Of a stretch of DNA of 64,000 bases, positions 34,999-43,591 are shown piece after piece (positions within the stretch are counted from its first letter, which is position 1; each line of letters starts with the position of its first letter). Position numbers and translations under genes: made by a program. The DNA comes from Dokdonella_A soli (GTDB taxonomy: Bacteria > Pseudomonadota > Gammaproteobacteria > Xanthomonadales > Rhodanobacteraceae). A model generated the notes under the pieces. That model searched no databases, had not been told where the DNA came from, and worked only from the letters and a program-made list of their open reading frames with translations. The stretch is from assembly GCF_039523175.1 (NCBI RefSeq), contig NZ_BAAAEU010000001.1, forward strand, positions 310,001 to 374,000. The letters are read 5' to 3'.

Positions 34999-36048
34999 TC
35001 ACGCGCCCTGCTCCGCGGCCGCCTCGGCGGCGGCCAGTTTCTGCTCATCAAAGAAACGCTGAATATCCAGACACAGCGGCCAGGTGCCTTCGCGCGCGAT
35101 CGCCGAGACCAGGTACCACGGCTGCTTCCATTTCAGCTTGCGCACGATCGCCTTGGCGGTCTTCTCGCGCTCTTCCGGCGCGAGCAGGTCCATCTTGTTG
35201 AAGACCAGCCAGCGCGGCCGTTTCAGGAGTTTCGGATCGAAGCCCTTGAGCTCGTTCTCGATGGTGCGGATTTCAGCCACCGGATCAGTGATGCCATCGA
35301 GCGGCGCGATATCGACGACGTGCAGCAGCAGGCGCGTGCGCGCGACATGCTTCAGGAACTGGATACCGAGGCCGGCGCCGTCCGCCGCGCCCTCGATCAG
35401 GCCGGGAATGTCCGCGATCACGAAACTGCGGTCGGTCTCGATGCGCACCACGCCCAGATGCGGCTGCATGGTCGTGAACGGGTAGTCGGCGACTTTCGGC
35501 GTTGCCGCGGACACCGCACGGATCAACGTCGACTTGCCTGCGTTCGGGAAACCGAGCAGGCCCACGTCGGCCAGCACCTTGAGCTCGAGCTTGATTTCGC
35601 GCTCCTCCCCCGCACTGCCCGGCATCGCCTTGCGCGGCGCGCGGTTGACCGAGCTCTTGAAGTGGATATTGCCCTGGCCGCCATGACCGCCCTGAGCGAC
35701 CAGCAGACGCTGACCGTGCGTCGTCAGATCGCCGATTTCCTCGTCGGTGTCGACGTTGATGACGACGGTGCCGACCGGCACGCGGATCACCGTGTCCTCG
35801 CCGCCCTTGCCGGCCATCTGCCGGCCCATGCCGTTCTCGCCGCGCTGCGCGCGGTAGACGCGTTGGTGGCGGAAGTCGACCAACGTGTTGATGCCCTCAT
35901 CCGCGACCAGCCAGACGCAGCCGCCGCTGCCGCCGTCGCCGCCGTCCGGGCCGCCGAATGGAATGAATTTTTCGCGCCGGAAACTGACGCAGCCGTTGCC
36001 GCCGTTGCCGGCGTAGACGCGGATGATGGCTTCGTCGACGAATTTCAT
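34999..36048 (-). CDS. obgE: GTPase ObgE/CgtA
   Basis: A 349-residue Obg GTPase involved in late 50S assembly and stress control. The Gly-rich Obg domain (1-158; GGNGGNG-like runs such as YAGNGGNGCVSFRREKF) is followed by a G domain with GFPNAGKST (G1), DIPGLIEGA (G3) and NKMDL (G4). The C-terminal extension is short. It is last in the rplU-rpmA-obgE cluster but separated from rpmA by a terminator and heptamer repeats, so it may be expressed separately. Confidence 0.97.
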   Translation of the reverse strand: MKFVDEAIIRVYAGNGGNGCVSFRREKFIPFGGPDGGDGGSGGCVWLVADEGINTLVDFRHQRVYRAQRGENGMGRQMAGKGGEDTVIRVPVGTVVINVDTDEEIGDLTTHGQRLLVAQGGHGGQGNIHFKSSVNRAPRKAMPGSAGEEREIKLELKVLADVGLLGFPNAGKSTLIRAVSAATPKVADYPFTTMQPHLGVVRIETDRSFVIADIPGLIEGAADGAGLGIQFLKHVARTRLLLHVVDIAPLDGITDPVAEIRTIENELKGFDPKLLKRPRWLVFNKMDLLAPEEREKTAKAIVRKLKWKQPWYLVSAIAREGTWPLCLDIQRFFDEQKLAAAEAAAEQGA

Positions 36049-36064
36049 TTGGGGGCCGGGAATA

Positions 36065-36097
36065 GAGAATCGGGAATCGGGAATCGGGAATCGGGAA
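36065..36097. repeat. GGGAATC heptamer array, short copy
   Basis: GAGAATC plus three GGGAATC units and a partial GGGAA, starting 17 bases upstream of obgE. Same heptamer and orientation as the 31435-31515 array upstream of ileS. Confidence 0.9.
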
Positions 36098-36191
36098 AAG
36101 CTAAACGGGACGTCGGTCTTGGCGAAGGCGAAGAGATGCCCTTCTTGTGCCTATTCCCGGCTCCCCATTCTCCATTCCCAGCCTCACAAAC

Positions 36192-36220
36192 GAAAAGCCC
36201 CGCACGCAGCGGGGCCTTCG
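36192..36220 (-). terminator. Terminator after rpmA
   Basis: On the minus strand, GGCCCCGCTGCGTGCGGGGC followed by TTTTCG, 22 bases after the rpmA stop. Ends the rplU-rpmA transcript. Confidence 0.8.
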
Positions 36221-36241
36221 CGAACCGTGAACGCGTCCGGA

Positions 36242-36499
36242 TCAGGCCGGAATCACGCTGACCGTCTTGCGCGCGTTGGCGCCCTTGACCTTGAACTCGA
36301 CCTTGCCGTCGACGATCGCGAAGATCGTGTGGTCGCGGCCGAGGCCGACGCCGGTGCCTGGATGGAAACGGGTGCCGCGCTGGCGAATGATGATGTTGCC
36401 GGCTTCGACCGCCTGGCCGCCGTACACCTTGACGCCGAGATACTTCGGATTGGAGTCGCGACCGTTGCGGGTTGAGCCGCCTGCCTTTTTATGTGCCAT
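36242..36499 (-). CDS. rpmA: 50S ribosomal protein L27
   Basis: An 85-residue L27. The N-terminus MAHKKAGGSTRNGRDSNPK is the part that reaches the peptidyl-transferase centre; no cleavable extension as in Firmicutes is present. The GTRFHPGTGVGLGRDHTIFA block is invariant. Ten bases after rplU, cotranscribed. Confidence 0.98.
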   Translation of the reverse strand: MAHKKAGGSTRNGRDSNPKYLGVKVYGGQAVEAGNIIIRQRGTRFHPGTGVGLGRDHTIFAIVDGKVEFKVKGANARKTVSVIPA

Positions 36500-36509
36500 G
36501 ACCTACTCC

Positions 36510-36833
36510 TTACTTGCCCGATGCGCCGGTGATGCCGACGATCTCGATTTCGGTGTAATGCTGACGATGCCCCGTCTCCTTGCGGAAGTGCTTGCGGCGA
36601 CGGAACTTGACGATGCGGATCTTGTCCGCGCGGCCGTGCGAAACGACCTTGGCCGTGACCAGTGCGCCGGCAACCAGCGGAGCGCCAACGGTGACGCCCT
36701 CGCCCGAACCGACGAGCAGGACCTGATCCAGCTTGACCTCGGCGCCGACATCGGCGACGAGCTTCTCTACGCGCAGGGTCTCGCCCTGCGCCACGCGGTA
36801 CTGGCGACCGCCGGTGACAATGACTGCGTACAT
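36510..36833 (-). CDS. rplU: 50S ribosomal protein L21
   Basis: A 107-residue L21 (MYAVIVTGGRQYRV start; VKFRRRKHFRKETGHRQHYTEIEI signature near the end). Binds 23S rRNA. First gene of the rplU-rpmA operon, with a promoter about 67 bases upstream. Confidence 0.98.
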   Translation of the reverse strand: MYAVIVTGGRQYRVAQGETLRVEKLVADVGAEVKLDQVLLVGSGEGVTVGAPLVAGALVTAKVVSHGRADKIRIVKFRRRKHFRKETGHRQHYTEIEIVGITGASGK

Positions 36834-36899
36834 GGCTATGCCTCTGTAGTTATTCTGAAAACTGCCAACTTCCGGGCATTTGGCCCGAAAGGACCGCGG

Positions 36900-36929
36900 A
36901 TTCTAAGGCAAATCAGCGGCGCGGCGCAA
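36900..36929 (-). promoter_or_regulatory. Sigma-70 promoter of rplU-rpmA
   Basis: On the minus strand TTGCGC (36924-36929), an 18-base spacer, then TAGAAT (36900-36905). Position about 67 bases upstream of rplU gives a leader that could be regulatory. Confidence 0.65.
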
Positions 36930-36994
36930 GCCAAGCTGGATTCGCGACACCGGTGCGCTGGGCAGCGCTGCCCGAATGCATCTGCCTTGCTCCC

Positions 36995-37105
36995 GTAGGA
37001 GCGGCTTCAGCCGCGATGCTTTGAAGCCCTCCCCCCTTCAGGTGAGGATTGGGTGGGGATGGGTTCGTCACGCACCAAAAGCATCGCGGCTGAAGCCGCT
37101 CCTAC
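36995..37105. repeat. GTAGGAGCGG-type hairpin repeat, copy 4, with nested CCCTCCCC element
   Basis: Perfect arms GTAGGAGCGGCTTCAGCCGC and complement enclose CCCTCCCCCCTTCAGGTGAGG plus ATTGGGTGGGGATGGG (37027-37063). Same nested layout as copy 3, here between divergent genes. Confidence 0.9.
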
Positions 37106-37214
37106 GAAAAACAATAGCCCGCGCGGCGCTGGCCTGCAATGCGCGCTCGCTCGTCGCAGGCGCTGAGACGGCGCACGGTTGTTATAGTGATCGTTTCACC
37201 CCATCTCCGGCCGC

Positions 37215-40082
37215 ATGGATACGATCCGCATTCGCGGTGCGCGCACGCACAACCTCAAGAACATCGATCTCGATCTGCCGCGCGACAAGCTGATCGTGAT
37301 CACCGGTTTGTCCGGTTCCGGCAAGTCTTCGCTGGCGTTCGATACGATCTACGCGGAAGGACAGCGTCGCTACGTCGAGTCGCTGTCGGCCTACGCGCGG
37401 CAGTTCCTCAGCGTGATGGAGAAGCCCGACGTCGACCACATCGAGGGGCTTTCGCCCGCGATCGCGATCGAGCAGAAGGCGACCTCGCACAACCCGCGCT
37501 CGACCGTCGGCACGATCACCGAGGTCTATGACTACCTGCGCCTGCTGTTCGCACGCGTCGGCACGCCGCGCTGTCCCGACCACGGCATCCCGCTCGAGGC
37601 GCAGACGGTCAGCCAGATGGTCGATGCGACGCTGGCGCTCGACCCCGGGAAGCGCTTCATGCTGATCGCGCCGATCGTGCGCGAGCGCAAGGGCGAGCAC
37701 GTGCAGGTCTTCGAACAACTGCGCGCGCAGGGTTTCGTGCGTGCGCGCGTCGACGGTGTCGTGCATGAACTCGATGCGGTGCCGCCGCTCGCGCTGCGCC
37801 AGAAGCACACGATCGAAGTGGTCATCGACCGCTTCCGACCCAAGCCCGACATCAAGCAGCGCCTCGCAGAATCATTCGAAACCGCGCTGCGCCTCGGCGA
37901 GGGCATCGCGATCCTTGCCGATCTCGACGACACCAAGGCCGCCGAAGTCACGTTCTCGTCGCGCTTCTCGTGCCCGGTCTGCGACTACTCGCTGCCGGAA
38001 CTCGAACCGCGTTTGTTCTCGTTCAACTCGCCGGTCGGCGCCTGCCCGACCTGCGACGGGCTCGGCGTGACCCAGTTCTTCGATCCGGCGCGCGTCGTCG
38101 TCAATGCGCAGCTCAGTCTCGCCGCCGGTGCGGTGCGCGGCTGGGATCGGCGCAACCAGTACTACTTCCAACTGATCCTGTCGCTCGCGAAGCACTACAA
38201 GTTCGACGTCGACACGCCCTGGCACGACCTGCCCGAAGCAACACGCCATCATGTGCTGTACGGCTCCGGCGACGAGCAGATCAGCTTCCGCTACGTGACC
38301 GGCGCGAGCGGCGCGGTGACGCGCAAGCATCGCTTCGAGGGCATCGTTCCGAACCTGGAGCGGCGCTACAAGGAGACCGAATCGCCGGCGGTGCGCGAGG
38401 AACTCGCGAAGTTCATCAGCGACCGCGATTGCCCGGACTGTCATGGCCAGCGCCTGAACCGCAGCGCGCGCAACGTGTTCGTCGGCGATCGCAACCTGCC
38501 GACGCTGACCGCATTGCCGATCGACCAGTCACTCGACTTCTTCAAGGCGCTGACCTTGGCCGGCTGGCGCGGCGAGATCGCGGTGAAGATCGTCAAGGAG
38601 ATCCGCGAGCGCCTGCACTTCCTCGTCGACGTCGGCCTCGATTACCTCACGCTGGATCGCCAGGCCGATTCACTGTCCGGCGGCGAAGCGCAGCGCATTC
38701 GCCTCGCCTCGCAGATCGGCGCAGGTCTGGTCGGCGTCATGTACGTCCTCGACGAACCCTCGATCGGTTTGCACCAGCGCGACAACGAGCGCCTGCTAGG
38801 TACACTCAATCGCCTGCGCGATCTCGGCAACACGGTGATCGTGGTCGAGCACGACGAGGATGCGATCCGCCTCGCCGACCACATCGTCGACATCGGCCCC
38901 GGCGCCGGTGTGCACGGCGGCGAGATCGTCGCCGAGGGCGATATCGACGCAATCCTCGCCGCGCCGCGCTCGCTGACCGGGCAGTATCTGTCGGGCCAGC
39001 GCCGCATCGAGGTACCGAAGCAGCGTCGCAAGCCCGACCCCGAGAAGATGCTGAGGATCCTCGGCGCCTCCGGCAACAATCTGAAGAACGTCGACCTGGA
39101 AATTCCGGCCGGCCTGTTCGTCTGCGTGACCGGCGTGTCAGGGTCGGGCAAGTCGACGCTGATCAACGACACCTTGCACAAGCACACCGCCGCCGAACTC
39201 AACGGCGCGAACGAGAAGCCGGCGCCGTTCCGCGCGATCGAAGGTCTCGACCTGTTCGACAAGGTCGTCGACATCGACCAGTCGCCGATCGGACGCACGC
39301 CTCGCTCGAATCCGGCCACCTACACCGGCCTGTTCACGCCGCTGCGCGAGCTGTTCGCGCAGGTGCCCGAATCACGCTCACGCGGTTACGGCCCGGGCCG
39401 CTTCAGCTTCAATGTGAAGGGTGGCCGCTGCGAAGCCTGCGAGGGCGACGGCCTGATCAAGGTCGAGATGCACTTCCTGCCCGATGTCTACGTGCCCTGC
39501 GACGTCTGCCACGGCAAGCGCTACAACCGCGAGACGCTGGAGATCACCTACAAGGGCCACACGATCGCCGACGTGCTCGATATGACCGTCGAAGATGCAT
39601 TCAAGCTGTTCGAGCCGGTGCCGGTGCTCGCACGCAAGCTAGAGACGCTGATCCACGTGGGCCTGTCCTACATCAAGCTCGGCCAGAGCGCGACCACGCT
39701 CTCCGGCGGCGAGGCGCAGCGCGTGAAGCTCTCACGCGAACTCAGCAAGCGCGATACCGGCCGCACGCTGTACATCCTCGACGAGCCGACCACCGGCCTG
39801 CATTTCCACGACATCGAGCAGCTGTTGAAGGTGCTGCACCGCCTCTCCGAAGACGGCAACACGGTCGTCGTGATCGAGCACAACCTCGATGTGATCAAGA
39901 CCGCCGACTGGATCGTCGATCTCGGCCCGGAAGGCGGCGAACGCGGCGGCACGATCCTCGCGACCGGAACGCCCGAACAGATTGCGAAGACACCCGTTTC
40001 CTACACCGGACAATTTCTCGCGCGCGCACTCGCGAGTGCGCAGCCGCCGGTGCGTCGACGCAATCGCAAGGAAGCCGCATGA
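37215..40082 (+). CDS. uvrA: Excinuclease ABC subunit A
   Basis: A 955-residue UvrA, the damage-sensing ATPase of nucleotide excision repair that loads UvrB. Two ABC modules: Walker A GLSGSGKSS (near 31) and GVSGSGKST (near 640), each with an LSGGEAQR signature and a DEPSIGLH or DEPTTGLH Walker B. Zinc sites: CPVCDYSLP...CPTCDGLG and the second-module CEACEGDG...CDVCHGKRYN. Length is typical (E. coli 940). The next gene overlaps its stop codon. Confidence 0.98.
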   Translation: MDTIRIRGARTHNLKNIDLDLPRDKLIVITGLSGSGKSSLAFDTIYAEGQRRYVESLSAYARQFLSVMEKPDVDHIEGLSPAIAIEQKATSHNPRSTVGTITEVYDYLRLLFARVGTPRCPDHGIPLEAQTVSQMVDATLALDPGKRFMLIAPIVRERKGEHVQVFEQLRAQGFVRARVDGVVHELDAVPPLALRQKHTIEVVIDRFRPKPDIKQRLAESFETALRLGEGIAILADLDDTKAAEVTFSSRFSCPVCDYSLPELEPRLFSFNSPVGACPTCDGLGVTQFFDPARVVVNAQLSLAAGAVRGWDRRNQYYFQLILSLAKHYKFDVDTPWHDLPEATRHHVLYGSGDEQISFRYVTGASGAVTRKHRFEGIVPNLERRYKETESPAVREELAKFISDRDCPDCHGQRLNRSARNVFVGDRNLPTLTALPIDQSLDFFKALTLAGWRGEIAVKIVKEIRERLHFLVDVGLDYLTLDRQADSLSGGEAQRIRLASQIGAGLVGVMYVLDEPSIGLHQRDNERLLGTLNRLRDLGNTVIVVEHDEDAIRLADHIVDIGPGAGVHGGEIVAEGDIDAILAAPRSLTGQYLSGQRRIEVPKQRRKPDPEKMLRILGASGNNLKNVDLEIPAGLFVCVTGVSGSGKSTLINDTLHKHTAAELNGANEKPAPFRAIEGLDLFDKVVDIDQSPIGRTPRSNPATYTGLFTPLRELFAQVPESRSRGYGPGRFSFNVKGGRCEACEGDGLIKVEMHFLPDVYVPCDVCHGKRYNRETLEITYKGHTIADVLDMTVEDAFKLFEPVPVLARKLETLIHVGLSYIKLGQSATTLSGGEAQRVKLSRELSKRDTGRTLYILDEPTTGLHFHDIEQLLKVLHRLSEDGNTVVVIEHNLDVIKTADWIVDLGPEGGERGGTILATGTPEQIAKTPVSYTGQFLARALASAQPPVRRRNRKEAA

Positions 40083-40612
40083 CCAAGCCGCGCGAACCCG
40101 CCACGAAGAAATCCCGCACAACTCCGCCAGCGTCGGCCGCCCGGATATCGCCGCCCCCCACCGAAATCGCATCTCCCCCGCCCCTGCGCCTGATGGCACG
40201 CGTGCCGATGCCGGTGCGCTGGGGCGATCTCGACGCGTTCAACCACGTCAACAACGCGACCTTCCTGGTCTATGCGCAGGAAGCACGCCTGGCCTGGCTC
40301 GCCGACGTCGACGGTATCTGGTTCGACGAGACGATGATGCCGGTCGTCGCCGCGGCGCAGATCAATTTCCGCCGCCAGCTCGCGTGGCCCGCGCAGATCG
40401 TCGTCGAACTTGTCGCCAAGCGCGTCGGCACATCGTCGCTGACGATTGCGCACCGCATCGTCGCCGCGAACGACGACGATTGCGTCTATGCGGACGGCGA
40501 GGTTGTCATGGTCTGGGTCGACCCCGCCAGCGGCCGTTCGGTGCCGCTGCCTGAAGCGATCCGCGCCGCGTGTCAGTCGCCCGTGGAATCCGGCGCGACC
40601 ACGTCGAAATAG
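40079..40612 (+). CDS. Acyl-CoA thioesterase, 4HBT/YbgC-like hotdog family
   Basis: A 177-residue protein starting with ATG that overlaps the uvrA stop (ATGA). The first ~38 residues are a Pro/Ser/Thr-rich basic leader without a fold. The hotdog domain follows, with WGDLDAFNHVNNATFLVYAQEAR, where the Asp in D-x-FNHVNN is the catalytic residue of the 4-hydroxybenzoyl-CoA thioesterase family. Substrate unknown. The 3' end overlaps the convergent PCu(A)C gene by 40 bases. Confidence 0.8.
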   Translation: MTKPREPATKKSRTTPPASAARISPPPTEIASPPPLRLMARVPMPVRWGDLDAFNHVNNATFLVYAQEARLAWLADVDGIWFDETMMPVVAAAQINFRRQLAWPAQIVVELVAKRVGTSSLTIAHRIVAANDDDCVYADGEVVMVWVDPASGRSVPLPEAIRAACQSPVESGATTSK

Positions 40613-41025
40613 GTTTCCAGCCGCGTTCCGTCGGCAAGCAGGAACATCATCTCGACCTTCTCGCCGACCGTGATGTCGTGGCGCGGCTGCATCAGCATCA
40701 GGTGCTTGCCACCGGGCGCCAGCGCGACCGTCGCACCAGGCGCGATCGCGAGGCGATGCAGCTCGCGCATCTTCGACACGCCTTCCTGGATCACGGTCTC
40801 GTGCAGCGAGGTCATGCGGAACGCATCACTCTGCACGGTCAGGATGCTGATCGGCGCATCGCCGACGTTCTTCAGCGTCGCATAGCCCGCGAGCATGCTC
40901 GCTCCCGGTGGCGCGGCGCGGATCCACGCATCGGTGACGCCGAGCTTGCCCTCGGCATGCACGCTGCCGGCGACGGCAACCAAGCCGACCCCGATCCATG
41001 CCAACCAGCGTTGTGAACGATCCAT
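40573..41025 (-). CDS. Periplasmic copper chaperone, PCu(A)C family
   Basis: A 150-residue exported protein: signal peptide (WLAWIGVGLVAVAGSVHA) and a cupredoxin-like domain with the Cu(I) site H-x(n)-M-x(n)-H-x-M seen as MTSLHETVIQEGVSKM and KHLMLMQPRHD. The family delivers Cu(I) to the CuA site of cytochrome c oxidase with Sco/Cox11. ATG 41025 has a perfect GGAGG. No oxidase gene is near. Confidence 0.9.
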   Translation of the reverse strand: MDRSQRWLAWIGVGLVAVAGSVHAEGKLGVTDAWIRAAPPGASMLAGYATLKNVGDAPISILTVQSDAFRMTSLHETVIQEGVSKMRELHRLAIAPGATVALAPGGKHLMLMQPRHDITVGEKVEMMFLLADGTRLETYFDVVAPDSTGD

Positions 41026-41086
41026 GGCAACCTCCGTAAGGACCGTTATGATAACTGCTCCCCTCCTGCGCAACCGGACTGCGATC

Positions 41087-42511
41087 ATGCACCGTCACCT
41101 GCTCACGCTGGCCATGACTGCACTGACTACCGCCGCCAATGCCGCGGACCCCGCGGTGACGATCTACCGCAGCGACAGCGACTCGCTGTTCGAGGCCGGC
41201 AGTGCGCCGATCGCCGACGGCCACGCGATCGTGCACGAATTGCGCACGCTGCAGCTGACCGGCGGCAAGCAGACCGTTGTGGTCGAAGGGCTGCCGGCGA
41301 TGCTCGATACCGAAGCGGTCGCGATCGACCTCGGTGGCGCCGGTCGCGTGCTCGCACAGCGCGTGATCGCGGCGGGCGACGCCGGCGCTCTGTCAGCGCA
41401 CCGCGGCGAACGTGTGCAGGTGTTCGGCGATGGCAACAAGCCGATCGTCGACGGCGTGCTGGTCGCGATCGATGGCGGCAACCTCGGCGTGCGCGGCGCC
41501 GACGGGCGCATCAGCTACGTGCGCGAATTCGCGCGCGTCGAGTTCCCGGAAGGCTCGGGCCTGCCCGGCAGCACACTGCAGCTTGCGCTCGACGGCAAGG
41601 CCGGCGCGGCACCGGCGACCTTGACCTACCCAACCGCCGGTCTCGGATGGCGTGCCGCCTATTCGGCGCTGCTGCTCGACGGCAGCGATTGCAGACTGCA
41701 TCTCGACGCGCTCGCGAGCATCGCCAACCGCAGCGGCCGCGACTATCCCGCCGCGAAACTGAAACTGATCGCCGGTGCGCCAAACTTCGCGAAATACAGT
41801 GGCGGACCGCGACCGATGGCGATGAAGACCATGGCGGCAGCGCCCGCGGCGGATGGGATGCCGGAGCAGTCCGCGCTCGGCGACTATCGCAGCTACGCGA
41901 TCGACGGCAACCTCGACCTGCCCGACGCCAGCGTGACCCAAGTGCCGCTTTACGCAAGCCGCGATCTCGCCTGCGAGCGCCGCTGGCTGTTCGAGAGCGG
42001 CAGCACCTGGATTCCGCCGAAGCCGATGCTGGCACCGGAGGGATTCCAGAACGGCAACGGGCCGATCAGCAGCCAGCTCAAGTTCACCGCCACCGAGAAC
42101 CTGCCCAGCGGCAACCTGCGCGTGCTGATGCGCGACAAGGACGGCCGCACCGAACTGCTCGGCGAGAACCGCATCGGTGACACCGCAAAGGGCCGCCATG
42201 TCGACGTCAACCTCGGCGTCGCGTTCGACCTCGCCGCGAACCGCGAGCGCAGCGTGTTCAGTGTCGACAAGGCCGCACGCGAGATGAACGAGGGCTTCCA
42301 CATCACGCTGACGAACTCCGGTGAAACCGCGCGCACGGTCACAGTGCGCCAGCACCCCAACCGCTGGCGCGCATGGACCCTGCTGTCGTCGAGTCAGAAG
42401 CCGGACCGGCAGACGCCCGACACGCTCGAGTTCCGGGTCGCGGTGCCGGCGGGCGGCAAGGCGACGCTGGACTACCTCGTGCGTTATGCGTGGGTCGTGT
42501 CGGACGAGTAG
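41087..42511 (+). CDS. DUF4139 (mucoidy inhibitor MuiA-like) exported protein
   Basis: A 474-residue protein with a signal peptide (MHRHLLTLAMTALTTAANA). An N-terminal beta domain (VTIYRSDSDSLFEAG...VVVEGLPAMLDTEAVAI) is followed by the DUF4139 region with TYPTAGLGWRAAYSALL, and a C-terminal beta sandwich (EFRVAVPAGGKATLDYLVRYAW). Function is unknown; such proteins are periplasmic or outer-membrane linked. Divergent from the copper chaperone, with 61 bases between starts; ATG 41048 is an alternative start. Confidence 0.75.
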   Translation: MHRHLLTLAMTALTTAANAADPAVTIYRSDSDSLFEAGSAPIADGHAIVHELRTLQLTGGKQTVVVEGLPAMLDTEAVAIDLGGAGRVLAQRVIAAGDAGALSAHRGERVQVFGDGNKPIVDGVLVAIDGGNLGVRGADGRISYVREFARVEFPEGSGLPGSTLQLALDGKAGAAPATLTYPTAGLGWRAAYSALLLDGSDCRLHLDALASIANRSGRDYPAAKLKLIAGAPNFAKYSGGPRPMAMKTMAAAPAADGMPEQSALGDYRSYAIDGNLDLPDASVTQVPLYASRDLACERRWLFESGSTWIPPKPMLAPEGFQNGNGPISSQLKFTATENLPSGNLRVLMRDKDGRTELLGENRIGDTAKGRHVDVNLGVAFDLAANRERSVFSVDKAAREMNEGFHITLTNSGETARTVTVRQHPNRWRAWTLLSSSQKPDRQTPDTLEFRVAVPAGGKATLDYLVRYAWVVSDE

Positions 42512-42536
42512 ATCGTAGCGAGCAGGCTTACCTACT

Positions 42537-42668
42537 CGTCATCCCGGCGGCTTTCAACAGCCGCATGGCTGGTCGCGCCGGGATCCAGCTTGCACCGCAC
42601 ATGATGAAGAGCTGGATTCCGGCTTGACCAGCTTCGCTGTTGCGAAGCGCTTCGCTGGAATGACGAGC
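42537..42668. repeat. GTCATCCCGGC-type interspersed repeat
   Basis: CGTCATCCCGGCGG...CGCCGGGATCCAGC, then GCTGGATTCCGGCTTGACC and CGCTGGAATGACGAG. Imperfect inverted modules of the family whose core is CATCCCGGC/GGGATCCAG. Downstream of the DUF4139 gene, no coding function. Confidence 0.65.
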
Positions 42669-42711
42669 CGAAGTTTTCCGACAACCAACTCCAGAGACTC
42701 CAGAGTCCGCC

Positions 42712-43464
42712 ATGCTCGATATCATCCACCACGACACGGTCCACGAACTCCGCCTAGCGCGGCCGCCGGTCAACGCACTCGATCCGGCGCTGGTGCATGC
42801 GCTGCGCACAGCTGTCGAAGCGGCGCCGAGCCAGGGCGCACGCGCGCTCGTGCTGTCCGGCGCGCCCGGCCTGTTCTCGGCCGGGCTCGACGTGCCAACG
42901 CTGCTGCAGCTCGACCGCGCCGCATTCCGCGTGTTCTGGAACGATTTCTTCGGCCTGTGCGCCGCGCTCGCGCGTTCGCCGATCCCGGTCGCCGCGGCGA
43001 TCACCGGCCACGCACCGGCAGGCGGCGCGGTGCTGTCCATCATGTGCGACTACCGCATCATGGCGCGCGGCGCGTTCAAGATCGGTCTCAACGAAGTGCA
43101 GGTCGGTCTGTCGGTGCCCGACTGCATCCAGGCCGCGCTGCGCCGTCTCGTCGGTGTCTATCGCGCGGAACGCCTGATGGTCGCCGGTGCGATGCTCGAC
43201 GCAGAGCAGGCCGATGCGATCGGCCTCGTCGACGAACTCGTCGACACCGACTTCGTGGTGCCCCGCGCGCTGGCCTGGCTCGGCGAGCTGCTCAAATTTC
43301 CGCCGAACGCGATGGGCGAAACGCGCCGCCTTGCGCGCGCCGACCTCGCCGCGGTGTTCGCCGACCCTGCGAAACTGCCGGTCGAGGAATTCCTCGACGG
43401 CTGGTTTGCGCCGGAAGCGCAGACCGTGCTCAAGGCTCTGGTCGCACGTCTGAAATCGAGATAG
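42712..43464 (+). CDS. 3,2-trans-enoyl-CoA isomerase (ECI1-like), crotonase family
   Basis: A 250-residue crotonase-fold protein. The oxyanion-hole segments are FSAGLDVPTLL and ITGHAPAGGAVLSIMCDYRIMARG; the single glutamate in KIGLNEVQVGLSVPD matches the catalytic Glu of mitochondrial-type delta3-delta2-enoyl-CoA isomerase, whereas hydratases carry two. It would shift cis/trans-3 double bonds to trans-2 during oxidation of unsaturated fatty acids. Stands alone; followed by a hairpin repeat and a convergent sulfurtransferase. Confidence 0.8.
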   Translation: MLDIIHHDTVHELRLARPPVNALDPALVHALRTAVEAAPSQGARALVLSGAPGLFSAGLDVPTLLQLDRAAFRVFWNDFFGLCAALARSPIPVAAAITGHAPAGGAVLSIMCDYRIMARGAFKIGLNEVQVGLSVPDCIQAALRRLVGVYRAERLMVAGAMLDAEQADAIGLVDELVDTDFVVPRALAWLGELLKFPPNAMGETRRLARADLAAVFADPAKLPVEEFLDGWFAPEAQTVLKALVARLKSR

Positions 43465-43474
43465 CCGCAAGCCC

Positions 43475-43591
43475 GTAGGAGCGGCTTCAGCCGCGATGCT
43501 CTNNNNNNNNNNNNNNNNNNNNNNNNNNNNNNNNNNNNNNNNNNNNNNNNNNNNNAAAAGCGTGAAGCATCGCGGCTGAAGCCGCTCCTAC
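43475..43591. repeat. GTAGGAGCGG-type hairpin repeat, copy 5, interrupted by an assembly gap
   Basis: Both arms are present (GTAGGAGCGGCTTCAGCCGCGATGC and complement), but the spacer contains 53 Ns (43503-43555). The real length of the interior is therefore unknown. The right arm contains the stop codon of the minus-strand sulfurtransferase. Confidence 0.9.
43503..43555. other. Assembly gap (53 N)
   Basis: A run of 53 undetermined bases within repeat copy 5. The strong hairpin is the likely reason for the gap; nothing can be said about the sequence. Confidence 0.98.

Larger units (their letters stand above)
36834..37214. other. Divergent rplU/uvrA intergenic region
   Basis: No gene in these 381 bases. 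It holds the rplU promoter (36900-36929, minus strand), repeat copy 4 (36995-37105), and upstream of uvrA a TATAGT hexamer (37183-37188, plus strand) that may be the uvrA -10 but lacks a clear -35. I see no LexA-type palindrome. Confidence 0.6.

Noticed and set aside
37100..37214. LexA box upstream of uvrA
   Set aside because: No TTAGTA...TACTAA-like or CTG-N10-CAG palindrome at a suitable position.
37970..40612. An 880-codon plus-strand frame overlapping uvrA
   Set aside because: Only the last 178 codons (from 40079) are a gene, the thioesterase; the rest is uvrA in another frame.
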